A stretch of 64,000 nt of DNA, taken from Arctopsyche grandis (Eukaryota; Arthropoda; Insecta; Trichoptera; Hydropsychidae). The DNA is taken from the NCBI RefSeq assembly GCF_051622035.1, contig NC_135356.1, positions 14,060,079 through 14,124,078 on the forward strand. Reading direction: 5' to 3'. A program made the position numbers and the translations under genes. A model generated the notes under the pieces. That model did no database searches. It was not told the DNA's origin and saw nothing but the letters and a program-made list of their open reading frames with translations. Shown here piece by piece: positions 36,080-49,918 of this stretch (position 1 is its first letter; the number at the start of each line of letters is the position of its first letter).

Positions 36080-36290
36080 TTGCATTTGTAAATTAGCAGC
36101 ATTTTATGCAATTCAGTGAAATCCGGGATTGCTGAAAACTGGAGATTTGCAAATAAATGGGTAAGGTTGCCAATTTGTTGGAACCGTTTCAATGAAAATC
36201 AGATAAATTGGCAAACTCTGATATGAACCCGTGCCCACTTTGTTCAAAGCATCATATGCTAACCACTAGTCTATTCTATTGCACGTACGT
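36080..36290 (-). repeat. tRNA-derived SINE
   Basis: On the minus strand a tRNA-like head has TAGTGGTTAGCATATGATGC (A-box-like) and CACGGGTTCATATC (B-box-like). The body starts ATCAGAGTTTGCCAATTTAT. The body recurs near 62352-62400 on the plus strand (CAGAGTTTGACAATTTATC). Confidence 0.55.
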
Positions 36291-36333
36291 TTTTTTGGGT
36301 TTGGGTGAAAAGCTTTCGTATTTGTTCCGACAT

Positions 36334-36437
<104 letters not shown>

Positions 36438-36689
36438 AAAATAAGAGGGGACTTTTTGCTTTATGCACAAAAAATGGTTCACTATGGTTTTATTGCTCTC
36501 CTGCTCTCTTTTGCTAAAGGATACATCTATTGTTATTTGACGTGCACCAAGCCAATGCCTACGTTTAATTACACTGTTCGAAAAATGACGACTTTTTTGG
36601 TTAAGAGACGAGATATGACTTTTCTAATATATCTATGTCCAGTAAACACGAATCTGGTAATAAAAAATGTTGATTGGCTCGACATTCAG

Positions 36690-37705
36690 AGATATATGTG
36701 TTTTTTTAAATCGCGCGATTTTTCTATATCTTGGTATCGTTCGGTCGATGTCTCAAAATCTGTCGATTTCCTGTTCAAAATGATTATTGGAATCTATAGT
36801 CGGGTATTTTATCTTTCATTTCTAGTACTTTTCAGCTTTCAAATCTCTCTAAGTAGTCGTTCAGTTTAAATCAAAAGTCAAAAGTACGTATTTTCACTTG
36901 GGATTTTTTCCACTGTTAATACTATTTTATATTGAGTATTTTCTATTAAAACATGTTCCCGAACATGCATACAATAAATCCTGAAAGTTCAATCGTTCCA
37001 TCGTACAATAACGCATGCAATTCCCGTTCCCGTTCCCGTTGCGTTTCGATAAATGAATGTTTCAGTTTCAAATTAATACTTAATAATCTAATTAAATTAT
37101 AGTAAAGTATAGGAACTCATACGTGAGAGACAGACAAACATTGATTTATATATATGATTGTTATGAGTGGTACGTAATGTCAGGTTGGTATGAGTGGTAC
37201 GTTGGCATGCGTGCGCGCAAGTCGGTTACCAACGTAAAAATTTCCTTAACTACACACTGGCGCTTCATACTTTCGTGTCGATAAAATCGTAATTACGAAT
37301 ATTATTATTGAGCGATTTTATCCAGCTTTTTTTTCACAGTAATTTTTCCGGACATGCATAAAACAAATCCTGAAAGTTCCATCGTAATCGGTTCAGTCGT
37401 TTAGGAGCTTATTCGAGACATTGATTTTTATATATGTATATATGTACATAGATATAGTATTGTTCAAAAGCTTTGCATAATAACTTAAATTGAAATGTAA
37501 AATACATAAGAAGATGACTACTATGAATTTATTCGAATGCAGAGAAATAAGTAAACATGACATAAACGTTTTTCTATTCATCCATTTTAAAATTAATCAT
37601 ACAATTATTATAAAAATATAATTTTGGCTTTCTTATCGCGTAAATCCGGCCTTGAACTATGACCCAATCTAAAATCCAATAGATTTTAGATTGTTTCATA
37701 CTATT
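36690..37705. repeat. Dispersed repeat copy B, undisrupted form of the 2649-4075 locus
   Basis: 36690-37500 is the reverse complement of 2649-3515, and 37501-37705 equals 3872-4075 directly. Here the two parts are joined without an LTR (GAAATGTAAAATACATAAG). Its TA tract has only about six units (37139-37155). Confidence 0.75.
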
Positions 37706-38486
37706 TTTTCATTTTATTTCATTTTGGAACCTGTATAATGATTCGAATTATTTTTTTATAAATTTTATAGTGGTTTTCTAATTGTTGTAAAAATTAAATA
37801 AATAGATGCGTAAATTAGTAGCTATGGTGCACACCATTCAGGTATTATGCGATGGCACGAATGTAAGGTAAACGTGGATAAATTTACATACGCTGACCAG
37901 AGCGATGAATTCCGAAAAATGTTTTTTTCATAATTCTATCATCGATATTTTCATCATACAGAGAGCGAAAAAAAACCGTTTTTCTTTTTTCGAAATAAAA
38001 TGGTCGGTAGAACAAAGGATTTCTATGATTTTTACAGGCTTCGATTCGATTTTTTTTTATTATTTAATGTTATCTCTGTACTACTTTTCCACTCGATTTA
38101 TTGCGGAAAAACTAAGATTTCCCGGCCATGGCATTCATGCATACATACATATTTAAAGTGCAACGGATACTCACACATATCAATCCATTCTTTTCAAACA
38201 AGACATACGCATATTTTAAAAATAAAATGCATTTTTCATTAAATATTTCGACATCAAACATATGAGGCTGGATGGGCACCATATTGATATCTAAATTGAA
38301 AAGCTAAGAAGTTTGTATTTCGCAACTTACGCAATACTTGTAAGTTTTGCTTGGCTTTGTAACGATCAATTAAAATGAAAAGAATGCCATATTAAAATCA
38401 TCGCAAGCCATAAATTTGTAATTTACAGATAAACAATATACTAATAATATATATAACATTCGGATTGTCCTCAATTTCGAATTTGT
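37706..38486. other. AT-rich DNA, likely 3' flank or UTR of the gene at 38487-38906
   Basis: No coding signal. Small frames on the plus strand lack family features. Confidence 0.4.
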
Positions 38487-38906
38487 TTAACTTTCATTTA
38501 GTGGGCAGTCCACTCTGAAACAATATGTGATAATTTAAAATTACAAAATACTTATGTACATATGTGTGTATTATACATATGTATATGAGGTTTAGAGATA
38601 ATATGCATATATCTTACACATCATGGCCGTCGTCGTAAGGCGCTCCGCACAAAGGGCACTTGTCACTTGGAATACCCATAAGTTCATCCGTTATTGGGAT
38701 GGATCCCGAAGCTGTGACGGGGCTAATTGCTAGGTCTCGAAGGCTCGCTTCTATATTTTCTGTCATCGATTGAGAGCTTCTGTAAATATAATTGAAAATC
38801 GTTTGGTACTTAAAGGTATTTTGGTCTTTTTGTATTTATCATAAAAATATCACTATAATATGTACTTACATCTGCCTGCCATCGGCATCCGATATTAATG
38901 GTTTTC
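38487..38906 (-). CDS. Host gene C-terminal exons with a CPLC motif, product unknown
   Basis: Exons (minus): 38906-38870, 38779-38618 and 38514-38487, with AG/GT borders and compatible phases. The reading is KPLISDADGRQ, then SSQSMTENIEASLRDL, SPVTASGSIPITDELM, GIPSDKCPLCGAPYDDGHD and finally VVDCPLNES with a TAA stop. The CxxC followed by a third Cys hints at a small metal-binding tail. The last exon is supported only by its splice context and phase. The 38618 donor (GT followed by GTAAGA) is strong. Upstream exons lie somewhere to the right; not recognised. Confidence 0.45.
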
Positions 38907-39424
38907 CTATTCAAAATATAAATATGTGTTAATTTTGAAAGTAGTCTGTTTCAAATTTTAGTTTGCACATTTTTGACATGATATAATATATATATGTACT
39001 ATGTATAATATATATCTATATATACAACAAATGATATAATATATATACAACAAATGTTGAACCCGGCATGCGTTGCAATGCCACAATAACGCATGCAATT
39101 CCCGTTCCCGTTTTTGAGCGATTTTTTTTAACAGAAACCATCGCAGGTATGCACACAATATCTCATGTAAGTTTTATCGCAATCGGTTGAATGGTATAGA
39201 TTGATTTTTATATACATATACATATTTATGTATGTATATATATATGTACATATGTATGTAGTGTAAATCTATAAATTTACTTTTACATTGCACCAAAGAG
39301 ATTCGTGAAGTTGTTTTGGACAAAATGTAACTATTGTGGAATAAATTAATGAATCTTTTTAGCATAACTATTGCCGTAAGATAGGATTACTATTCGTCAG
39401 TCCCGGATTTAACTATTCACAGCT

Positions 39425-39965
39425 TTATACTGAGCGTATAAAGCTGAAAATTAATATTTGTATTCTTTGTGTACTAACTTGGAGCTGATAAGGTTTTGGT
39501 CAACATTTGTAAACCGGAAGTAGTATTTTTTTTTAAAACAATATTTCATTATTATATTTTTATCTTTTAAATTATTTTTATTTTCTTGATATTTTATGTG
39601 TATGACGATGATGGTGATTTTAAGTATTAAAAAAATTTCGAACAAAATCTGACAACCAAAAGTAGAATTTTTGTTTTGTGTAATTTTCCCTACATTTGCG
39701 CTCATAACCGTATGTGTGTGTGTAAACGTATTTTATTATTATGTTTAATTATCGAATTTTGTTTTGTGACCTTCTTATATTCCTCAAACACATACATAGA
39801 TAAAGTCATGGGTTAGTCACATCCGAATTTCACATGAAAATAATTCAAATTCAACCATGTCGAATAGAAACTTTGATTTGTTTTTCGATCGCCAACAAAC
39901 TTTACGTACATACATACATACATACAAAGTCTCTTTCGAAATTATATATTAGATATTGCATAGCA
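39425..39965. repeat. CCGGAAGT repeat copy joined to a Helitron-like fragment
   Basis: 39425-39830 parallels 8640-9000, with motifs at about 39515 and 39657 (second degenerate). 39840-39965 is the reverse complement of the 25230-25290 type sequence. Confidence 0.55.
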
Positions 39966-40344
39966 TGTGTAAATAAAAAGTAAGAAGAGGTTATTAAAAA
40001 TGGGGGGGGGCTCAAATTTTAGTTTTTTTTCCGGTGTGCTAAAAATCCTCGGGCCGGTCCTGATGATATGGGACACAAACCCCCTATTTACTGTAATTTA
40101 AAATTATCCAACCGCTTAAATAGAACAGCAGTTATTTCATATTAACACTTTGTATGCGGGCGATATTTCAATTGCTCATCGCCTGACAGCGGGCGATTTT
40201 GATCGAAAAAATCGTAATCTGAAGGAAAATTTCAGAATACATATTTCAAAAAAATTTTTAAAACTTTTATAAGTGTTTTTAAATTTAACATAGCTTTCAA
40301 ACCTATCGAATGATTCAAATAAAATTAAAATTAAAATTCGGATG

Positions 40345-40965
40345 AGTGAGGAAAAAAATTTAAAATATTCTAATCATCTTTATGATATAAATTATTGCCA
40401 AATTTAAAATATAATAATTTTTGGACAGGGGTAACAAACCTTTTTTTATACAAAGAGATTTTTAAGTGAGGAAAAAATCTAAAAATATTCCCACTGTCTT
40501 TATTATATAAATGATTGCAAAATTTAAAACATAATAATTTTTGGACAGGGGTGACCAACCTTTTTTTATACAATGAAATTTTTAAAGAGAAAAAATCTAA
40601 AAATATTCCCATCATCTTTATCATACAAATTATTGCAAAATTTAAAATATTATAATTTTTGAACAGGGGTAACCAACTTTTTTTTATACAACAAAGTTTT
40701 TAAAGTGAGGAAAAAATCTAAAAATATTCCCATTGTCTTGATGATATAAATGGTTGCAAAATTTGAAATATAATAATTAAAGCCCGGATAACCAAGGTGC
40801 CGTTCATTGTTCGAATGTTGTAAAGGCATTGTTAAAGGTTTGCCGAACCTTTTTTACAAAGCATTTACAACAATTGAACAATGAGCGGCACCTTGGCTTT
40901 CCGTACTCTGATAATAATTTTTAAACAGGGATAATCAATCTTTTTTTATTCAAAGAAATTTTTAA
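40345..40965. repeat. 120-bp tandem repeat interrupted by a small inverted-repeat element
   Basis: Units with AATCTAAAAATATTCCC and GGACAGGGGTAACC recur at 40424, 40545, 40664 and 40925. At 40797-40915 an imperfect inverted repeat of about 50-bp arms (CCAAGGTGCCG ends) is inserted. Confidence 0.75.
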
Positions 40966-41066
40966 TGAGCGGAAAACGACGCCCTCACCAAGAACGTAAA
41001 AAACAGGACAGTTCGAATTCGCACTAGACACGTGATCATCAACCATGCGTTGTATCGACATGCACA

Positions 41067-43409
41067 CAGTGGCGGACTGGCCATACAAGCGAACATGCCC
41101 GATGGCATGTGGGCCCCACTATCTGTTAGAAAATATGGGCCCTCAGTAAAATTAAATAACTTTTTAACTATTTCACGTGTGTAAACATTTATAGGATATT
41201 GCACTTTGGGACCTAAAGTTTGGGTATTTCAACAAAACAAATTTCTTACGATATACACAAACAACTAATGAACCGATCCTTGCTTTAACAGCCCAAGGAT
41301 CGGTTAACTTTTTTTATTAGGCTCGAAATGTAAGTTTCAACATTTGCGTGGGCCCTTTTGCTGGGCCCATTTCTAACCTCAATATTATGTATATATCAAT
41401 ACCTATGTAACTACCTACTGAAATAAAAATGGGAGTAAACAAATTTCCGTGAATAATATAAACTGAATTGCTTAAAATAATTTTGATAGGACGATTCATC
41501 ATCAACCAGCGATTTAAATTTACTTCATACTTTCAAAATAACATTTGATTATACTTCGACGATATAGTAAGATTTAAATACACAATTTTAAACAGTTTCC
41601 GAATATAAAATCTATTCGTAATCTAGACACATCCATGTATATAGAAATATAGGATAGGGGCCCCCTCCCCAAAATCCCGATTAACATTAATTGAAAATAT
41701 TATGCATTGTTTTCAGGGACGTAATTGGGGGGGGGGGGATAGGGGAGGTACTCGCCCCCCTAAATTAAGGAATAGCGTGATTTAGAAAATATTATGAATT
41801 TAATGATTAATGAGATACTACGGATCTATGAATGCTACATTTATTTCTTATGTATGTTACTTTTGGGTAACTAATAAAATAATCGCTGCTATGTGCTATG
41901 AAAAAAAAATGATTATTTCAAAGCTAGTATATTTTGGTTTTTAAGTGGTAAGCCTTGGGTAAAATTCTTAGAAATTGTTAACGTTTATTATTCCGAAAGT
42001 TCGTATATTTTTTGTTTTCAAGAAAAATTTTATATTAATATTTTACTGAATCGGTTCAATCACAAATGATTTTATTTCTCGTATTTTTTTTTATTTTTTG
42101 TATTTGCAGACGTCCATTCTCTCACAAAACAACGAATGAGATGGATTTAAACTTCATGTGTAACGAATTCGGTTCAAAAAAAGTTTTAGTTATTTAATAA
42201 AATTGCTTTCTGACCAAAACCTTATCAAATTTAGTACATAAAGAAGACAAATATAATTTTTCAGCTTGATACGTTCAGGGGTGTGGTTAATTTTTTTTTT
42301 TATTTTTTAAGAGGAAAAAACCCCCCTTCTGGTTAATTAAATTTGATGATTTTTTTGTTATTATATTTTCATCATATTGATACAAGGAATTATACATAAA
42401 ATCGTGAAGAACAGACATATTTAAAGTGTCGATCAAAATAGTGGAAGAAAAATCCGGTAAACTGCCAACAGGAGTAAACTGTCACTTTCGGTTAGCCGGT
42501 GTTCACGAAATTTTATATATGTATATAACTTGGCATTAGGTTTATAATTATAGATATGAAATGTCAGTTCAATACGTCGAAAAGTTTCCGAGAAAAAAAT
42601 AAAAATACCTCGATCTTATAGGGTAAAAGTACTACTTCTGGTTGAGATAAAAATAATTTTATATACATATATGTACATATATAAAATAATAAAAAGACAC
42701 ACAGAAACACACACTCAGACACACAGAGCCGCACACATTTTTCTATATTATGTAAACGTGATCAGTGATCGATTCCGAGTTCGAATTTTCGAATGATCAC
42801 AAAACTTTATCTTTATCTTTATAAAGTGAAAAGACAGTCGGTAGAAATTAAGTTAATTGACTTTTTTTTTTTAGTGACTCAGTTTGATGGTCGATTTTTG
42901 TTGACTATGTGAAGATTTTTGAAAAAAAATTTTCGCCTGCGGCGCTTTTTTCGTTTTTTACATAATATTTTTTTATAATTATTTTATCAAAAATAAGCTT
43001 ATCTTATTATATTTTATAACTCAATAAGGTGTATGCAAAGAATATTTTCCATTTTTATTCCGATATAAAACAGATTTTTTGAAAAAAAATTCAATTTGAC
43101 CAATCTTTGCCTGCCCCCCCCCCCCCTGATGAACGTCCCTGATTGTTTTCTACCGAAAGTAAAAGCCGCTTTTATACCGCATTCTTTTATGATGCATTCT
43201 ATTTACCTAGGACAAGGGTTAAAAAGAAATATACAATGTAATTTATGGATCTATATTGTTTTTGCCATTTTTCTTGTACCCTTGATATTTAGCGTGATGG
43301 AAAGAAGAAATTTTTTTTATATGGGGGGGGGGGACAATTTCTTTTAACCCTGGGTGGGGGCCCCCTTTGACTCATGGCATGTACTAATTTCAGTCCCAGT
43401 CCGCCACTG
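41067..43409. mobile_element. hAT-like element (CAGTGGCGGACTGG ends), first of a head-to-tail pair
   Basis: Begins CAGTGGCGGACTGGCC and ends CCAGTCCGCCACTG. The interior is non-coding, with poly-G/C runs and an inserted CCGGAAGT repeat (42195-42860). A hairpin of 12-bp arms lies at 41271-41305. It is followed after one G by a second copy. Confidence 0.75.
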
Positions 43410-43410
43410 G

Positions 43411-45237
43411 CAGTGGCGGACTGGCCATACAAGCGAACATGCCCGATGGCATGTGGGCCCCACTATCTGTTAGAAAATATGGGCCCTCAGTAAAATTAAA
43501 TAACTTTTTAACTATTTCACGTGTGTAAAAATTTATAGGATATTGCACTTTGGGTATTTTAACAAAACGAATTTCTTACGATATACACAAACAATTAATA
43601 CCTGCTTTAACAGCCCAAGGATCGGTTAACTTTTTTTTATTAGGCTCGAAATGTAAGTTTCAACATTTGCGTGGGCCCTTTTGCCGGGCCCATTTCCAAC
43701 CTTAAGATTATGTACATATATGTATATACCAATACCTATGTAACAACTACATACTGAAATAAAAATGGGAATAAACAAATTTCTGTGAATAATATAAACT
43801 GAATTGCTTAAAACAATTTTGATAGGACGATTCATCATCAACAAGCGATTTAAATTTACTTCATAATAACATTTAATTATACTTCGACGATATAGTAAGA
43901 TTTAAATACACAATTTTAAACAGTTTCGGAATATAAAATCTATTCCTAATCTAGACACAACCATGTATACAGAAATAAAGGATAGGGGCCCCCTCCCCAA
44001 AATCCCGATTTTCGATTAACATTAACTGAAAATATTATGCATTTTTTTCAGGGACGTAATAGGGGGGCGCTCGCCTCCCTTAATTAAGGAATAGTGTGAA
44101 TTTAGAAAATATTATGAATTTAACGATTAATGAGATACTATGGATCTATGAATGCTACTGTATGTTACTTTTGGGTATCTAATAAAATAAATCGCTGCTA
44201 TGTGCTTTGAAAAAAAAAGATTTTATTATTTCGAAACAAGTATATTTTGGTTTTTAAGTGGTATGCCTTGGGTAAAATTCTTAGAAATTGTTCATCCTAT
44301 GGAGCGAATCGTTAGAAAGGTCCCCTTTACTTTATTTTGTCTCAAAAGCAGATGTGTAACGTTTATTTTTCCGAAAGTTCGTATATTTTTTGTTTTCAAG
44401 AAAGGTTTTAAATTAATATTTTGCTGAATCGGTTAAATCACAAATGATTTTATTTCTCCTATTTTATTTTATTTGCAGACGTCCATTCTCTCACAAAACA
44501 ACGAATAAAATGGATTTAAACTTCATGTGTAACGAATTCGGTCCAAAACAAGTTTTAGTTATTTAATATAAATAATAATAAGTCACACAGAGCCATACAC
44601 ATTTTTCTATATTATGTAAACGTGATCAGCGATCGATTATGAGTTCGAATTTTTGCATGATCTCAAAACTTTTTCTATTGTTATTACGTACATATGTATG
44701 TATATAGAAAAAAATTTTCGCCTGCGGCGCTTTTTTCGCTTTTTAGATAATATTTTTTTATAATTATTTTTTCAAAAATAAGCTTATTTTTTTCATATTT
44801 TAAAACTCAATAAGGTGTATGCAAAGAATATTTTCCATTTTTATTCCGATATAAACAAGATTTATTGAAAATTTTTCAATTTGACCAATCTTTGCCTGCC
44901 CCTCCCAAGAAAAAGCTGAAATGACGTCCCCGATTGTTTTCTACCGAAAGTAAAAGTCGCTTTTATGCCGCATTCTTTTATTTTGCATTCTATTTACCTA
45001 GTACAAGGGTTAAAACGAAATATACAATGTAATGTATGGATCTATTTTGCTTTTGCCATTTTTCTTGTACTTAAATTTGTTTATTCCCATTTTTGAATTT
45101 TTTTTTATACTTGATTTTTAGCGTGATGGAAAGAAGAAAATTTTGTTATATGGGGGGGGAAGGAAAAATTTTTTTAACCCTGGGTGGGCCTCCTTTGACT
45201 CCTGGCATGTACTGATTTCAGTCCCAGTCCGCCACTG
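43411..45237. mobile_element. Second CAGTGGCGGACTGG element, direct tandem copy
   Basis: Near-identical to 41067-43409 over both ends, but about 0.5 kb shorter, mainly within the nested CCGGAAGT repeat, of which only the tail remains (44580-44680). Both copies share the nested insertion, so one derives from the other. Confidence 0.75.
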
Positions 45238-46882
45238 CCTGAAGGTACCCAGTCCTGAAGTTCCCAGGCAACCAGACCTGAGGAAGACGAAATGTCTTGG
45301 TAATTTCTTCACAGGTTCAGCGAAATTTTAATGCAGCCGCCCACAACGAAAAAGATTTGCTGTGCTAGACGCTAGGGCGCGAACTTTTCACTGGCCCAAA
45401 CACACGTAAGTTTGTACCAGTGATACCAACACGAACATTAAACTTCGGATGTCACCAACTTTATCTATATATGTATTTGAGAAATATAAGAAGTTTAAAA
45501 AAAAATCGAAAGTGAAACGTACAGATGTATGTATATACATAAATACATATGTACACGTCCACGTGCTACGAGACCATTTTCGTACGCACATACATACATT
45601 GTATGTACACCGGCTGAGAGCATTTTTGATATCAATTGAGCGCAAATGTAGGGAAACGCACAAAAGACAAAAGTTCTACTTCCGGTTCTCGGAATTTGGT
45701 AATTTTTTTTATTACTAAAAATCACTATATACATACATATATTACACATTAAATTTTAAAAGGTCAAAAAAACAAAAAAAATTATTTAAAAAATAAAATT
45801 GCTACTTCCTGTTTACGAATTCTTCCAAAACCTTAACAGCTCTAAGTTAGTACATAAAGAATATAAATATATGTAAATTTATTTATAGGGAAGACTTTGA
45901 CGTTGAGCCAACTTTGTGACAAATGCTTTATAGGTTTGTATGGGTTTTTGGTTTAATTTTAGAAACTATTTTATTCATGTGTTATTTTATTGAGCAATTT
46001 CAAATATTAATCAATTTCGGTAAGTATAATTTACCGAAGGGTTTGACATGACTGATGAATTTTAGTAATTTAGATATACATAAGAAAAATGATTTTGATA
46101 ATAAATGATGTTGATCTTTTTTAAATTTTTCAATTGCAGTTTCAAAAATTAAATTACGTTAAACGGATTTCTTATTGTTTTATTTTTTTAGGTTGTGGCT
46201 ATTTGCAGATACCATATTTGCACATTATTGGCTATTTGCAGGTACTATATCTGCGAATTATTGACTATTTGCAGGTGCTATATCTGCGACAGGCGAAAAG
46301 TCTATTGCGCATGCGCGTGAACTGTCACTGTCAGCGTGTTTGATGTTAAAATTTTGTTTTAAACCTCTTAAAATTTAGTTCGAACTCGTAAAGTGACGTA
46401 GAGTAAAAAATATAATCCAAACTAGTTAATTTTATTAATTGTTAGAAAATTATTATCATATACAATGTATAAAACCTACATAATAGTACAAGCCGCGAAC
46501 TAGCTAAATGATATAAATCTATAATAATAACGTGTGAAATTTATTTGCCTCATGTATAATGAACGATTGATTAAACAAGTCTAGCATACATTAAATGTAA
46601 GAAATTATAATCGGATTATAAGTTCACGCGCATGCGCAGAAGGCTTTGCGCCTGTCGTAGTTATAGTATGTGCCTGCAAATAGCCAATAATTCGCAGATA
46701 CAGTAACAAGATCTTTCGATTTTCGATCTCTGCCTTCCGATATTTGCGTTTTCGGGCGTTTCACTTTCGGTCCCGTGAGGTAGACCCGTAACACAAACTA
46801 TAACAGTAAAACTTCAGTTGTCGGTAAATCTTATTTACCAACTTATTTCTTTATCTATGTACGTAGTAACAATAGATGAAGT

Positions 46883-48500
46883 TTAGTGGCGTAGCTACCC
46901 GCAGACTCCACAATGCGGGGGGGGCGCCGCAAAGTGGCGTGCCTTTTTCACAGATTTTTAAATTTGTTATGTAATTTCTTTGTAATAATTTTTCCCTCCG
47001 CCTCTGCCAGCACCTCATCAGCTTTTGCCGTATCTCTTTCCGCCTGCGTGTCGCTACTTCTCGGGATTCCGATGCATTGCCTCTCGAGCCGTCGAAGAGT
47101 TGCTTCCTCTCCTTCGCGAGCAGATCGATTGGGATGATTCCTGCAACTACCAGAACAGCGTTCTCGGAGACACTCGAAACAGTACCGGCTCTCCTCCTAT
47201 GTTGATAGTCGGCGGCGTCAGCTTTCGCCGGCGGGTGAAAAAGATCGCTTTCGTCTTGCAAGCGACAGTCCCGCTCCTTCTATCCAATTGGATACCCTTC
47301 TGAGTGCCTCGTTAGTGTGCAGCTCCAGCCACTCGGGTTTCCTTGCCGACACCAGGATTCCGATGTCGTCCGCGAATCCCACCACGAAGGCTCCTTCTGG
47401 CAACTCGATTCGGAACACTCCATCGTACATGACGTTCCACAGGGTCGGTCCGAGAACCGAGCCCTGGGGGACGCCTGCCGTCACTTGGTACGTCCCTTTC
47501 TCGCGTCCGCCCCCGTGGTGTATTCTAGAATCCGGTCGCTGAAATAGCTTTGTACGATCCTCAGCAGGTAGTCTGGCATTCTGCCGTTCGCCTTCAATGC
47601 CTTCATCACTTTCTTCCATTTTGCCATATTAAATGTGTTCTTCACGTCCAGTTTTATCAGCGCGACGTGGCTACTGGCTTTTAGGGGTCCCGCCCAGGCC
47701 TCTCGCAACGTCCTCACTACCGTTCCAATAGCATTGATCGTTGATCTGCCTCTTCGGAAGCCAAACTGTTGCGGGGACAGTCCATCCGGCTCGAGATGCG
47801 ATTGTATCCTTTGTAGAAGGAGTTTCTCCAGTAGCTTTCCGAGACCGTTGAGCATGCACAAGGGTCTGTAGGAGGACGGGTCGTCGGGCGGCTTGCCGAT
47901 CTTTGGGAGGAGAACTAGGCGCTGCCACTTCCATATCTCGTGGAATTTTCCAGTCTTCAGGCTTCCATTGAACAGACGGAGTAGTATGGCGGGAGCGCAT
48001 TCTTCGACCGCGAGTATGGCTTCGTTTGGAGCACTCTCGGCTCCGGTCCTCCGAGCTGGTGCATTTCACCGCGATGTGTCCGAATCTGCGGCATTTGATG
48101 CATCGTGTCTTGTGGGTCTGTCTAAATAATTGCGTCAGCTGCATCTTTCGGCAGATTCACCGCTGCAAATTGTGTTCCTCCGAAGGCTGGCCTCAGGAAC
48201 ACAATTTTAGCGTCTCTGGCTAATTGGGACGACACCGCCGCTAGTGACGCTTTCAGCTCGGCTTCGTTCGTAGCCTCGTCAATGTCCTTGATTTCGATGT
48301 CAGTTGTCGGGACGAGTTTCTTTACTGACGCCCCCTTCCCGAGAGCCGTGGTTATGGCTCCCACAAGACTATCTGTCTGCAATGTGCCTCTCTTCATTTG
48401 CAGAATCACGTCTTCATTTTTCGTGCTACGGATCGCTGTTACATGTTCTTGTCCTGTTCGGGCTTCTTTCCGTATCAGCTTAACCTTTTGCCTGCGAGAC
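46883..48500 (-). pseudogene. R1-clade retrotransposon remnant (duplicate of 18970-20880)
   Basis: Same organisation as copy 1, with the zinc knuckle at about 48090. Here the catalytic site reads FADDIGIL, intact where copy 1 has FVDD. A 290-bp deletion near 47172 removes part of the region after the RT palm. Confidence 0.8.
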
Positions 48501-48696
48501 TAAGTTTTTTAAATCTCACCTTCCTTGCGGCACGATATTGTAAAAAACTATTTTTTCTTAGCGTGATGTCCAGACACGCTAATTACTGTGAGAATTTGCG
48601 ACTTAACTGACCAAAAAATAGGAATCTATATAAATAAGATATTAATCTATCTCTTGATCCATCAATACGTCCAATACAATACAATGTCCTCTACAG

Positions 48697-49443
48697 CAGC
48701 GGTTTCCAAACTTTATGCTACCAAAAAAAAAATTTTTTTCCGCGCCTCCCTACCTTTTATTTTTTAATAGATATAATAATATAGACACGTTTTAAATAAT
48801 AAACCTTTATTTAAAAAAAAATACTGAACACTAGAATAGACAGAATAATAAAAAGGTTTTGCTATAACATAAATTTATACGAACACTGTATATTTATTTT
48901 TATATTAAATTCAGTGGCGGCTCGTGGATAAGATATCTGGCGGTGCTGCGGTTGATTAAAAATAAAAAAAATGTTTATTTGGATTATATTTTACTATTTA
49001 CATAATATTATCAAAATTAAACATTATTTATATTTTATTTCATTATAAAATTAATTCTTCTGTCTTTTTTCTTTGAAAAAAGATGTATCACCTTTTCGTT
49101 AAATTTTTTACTGTTCATAATCATTTCTTTTCAATTGACAGCATAGACAAAGCCGTCAATCTTTCCTGAACCATTGTGTTTCTTATACTCGTATATGTAT
49201 GTCTTTATTCTATTTATTGATGAAAAACACCGTTCTGGCTCAGAGGTAGTTGAAGTTGTAAGCAGAATTTGAATAAGATTTGCTATTTCCACACCAACTT
49301 TACATAAATTGATTGAAAAATAAGTTTTAAAATTATTAATAAATCGTTAATACTATGAATTTCTTTGTTTATCAGTATTTTCGGAAGAATATTTAAGTTC
49401 TTGAAAACATTGGCTCAGCTTCTCTTGATTTTTATACCATCTT
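48697..49443 (-). pseudogene. Nested hAT remnants (duplicate of 21056-22218)
   Basis: Family A end at 48697 after CTCTACAG and family B end at 48912. The transposase part is further deleted and frameshifted. Confidence 0.65.
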
Positions 49444-49643
49444 AAATACTTAGAGTGACGTGTAAAAGGAAGTGTAGAAAGATAGAAAGTGTAAGAGGTG
49501 TAGAAAGAAAGACAAAAGGTGCAGAAGAAATGAGGAAAAGTGAGGAGCGTGTCGAGCGCACACGAACGCAACAAAAAAATGTGTATAGCAGTGTTGGGAG
49601 TGCAGTTCGGACCAGGCTTCTAGCTGCCCCCACGCCCCTCCTT

Positions 49644-49918
49644 CGAAATTCGTAATTCGAAATTCATAACTCGTAATTCGAAATTCGTAATTTGAAATTC
49701 AAAATTCAAAATTCAAATTTACAATTTCATAATTCGAAATTCGTAATTCGAAATTCGAAATTCGAAATTCGAAAGTCGTAATTCGAAATTCGAAATTCAA
49801 AATTCAAAATTCAAAATTCAAATCTCCAATTTCAAATTTCGAAATTCAAAATTCAAAATTTAAATTTACAATTTCATAATTCGAAATTCGTAATTCGTAA
49901 TTCGAAATTCAAAATTCA
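49644..49918. repeat. AATTCGAA satellite (duplicate)
   Basis: Contracted version of 22405-22788, ending at the same hairpin (49920-49950). Confidence 0.85.
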
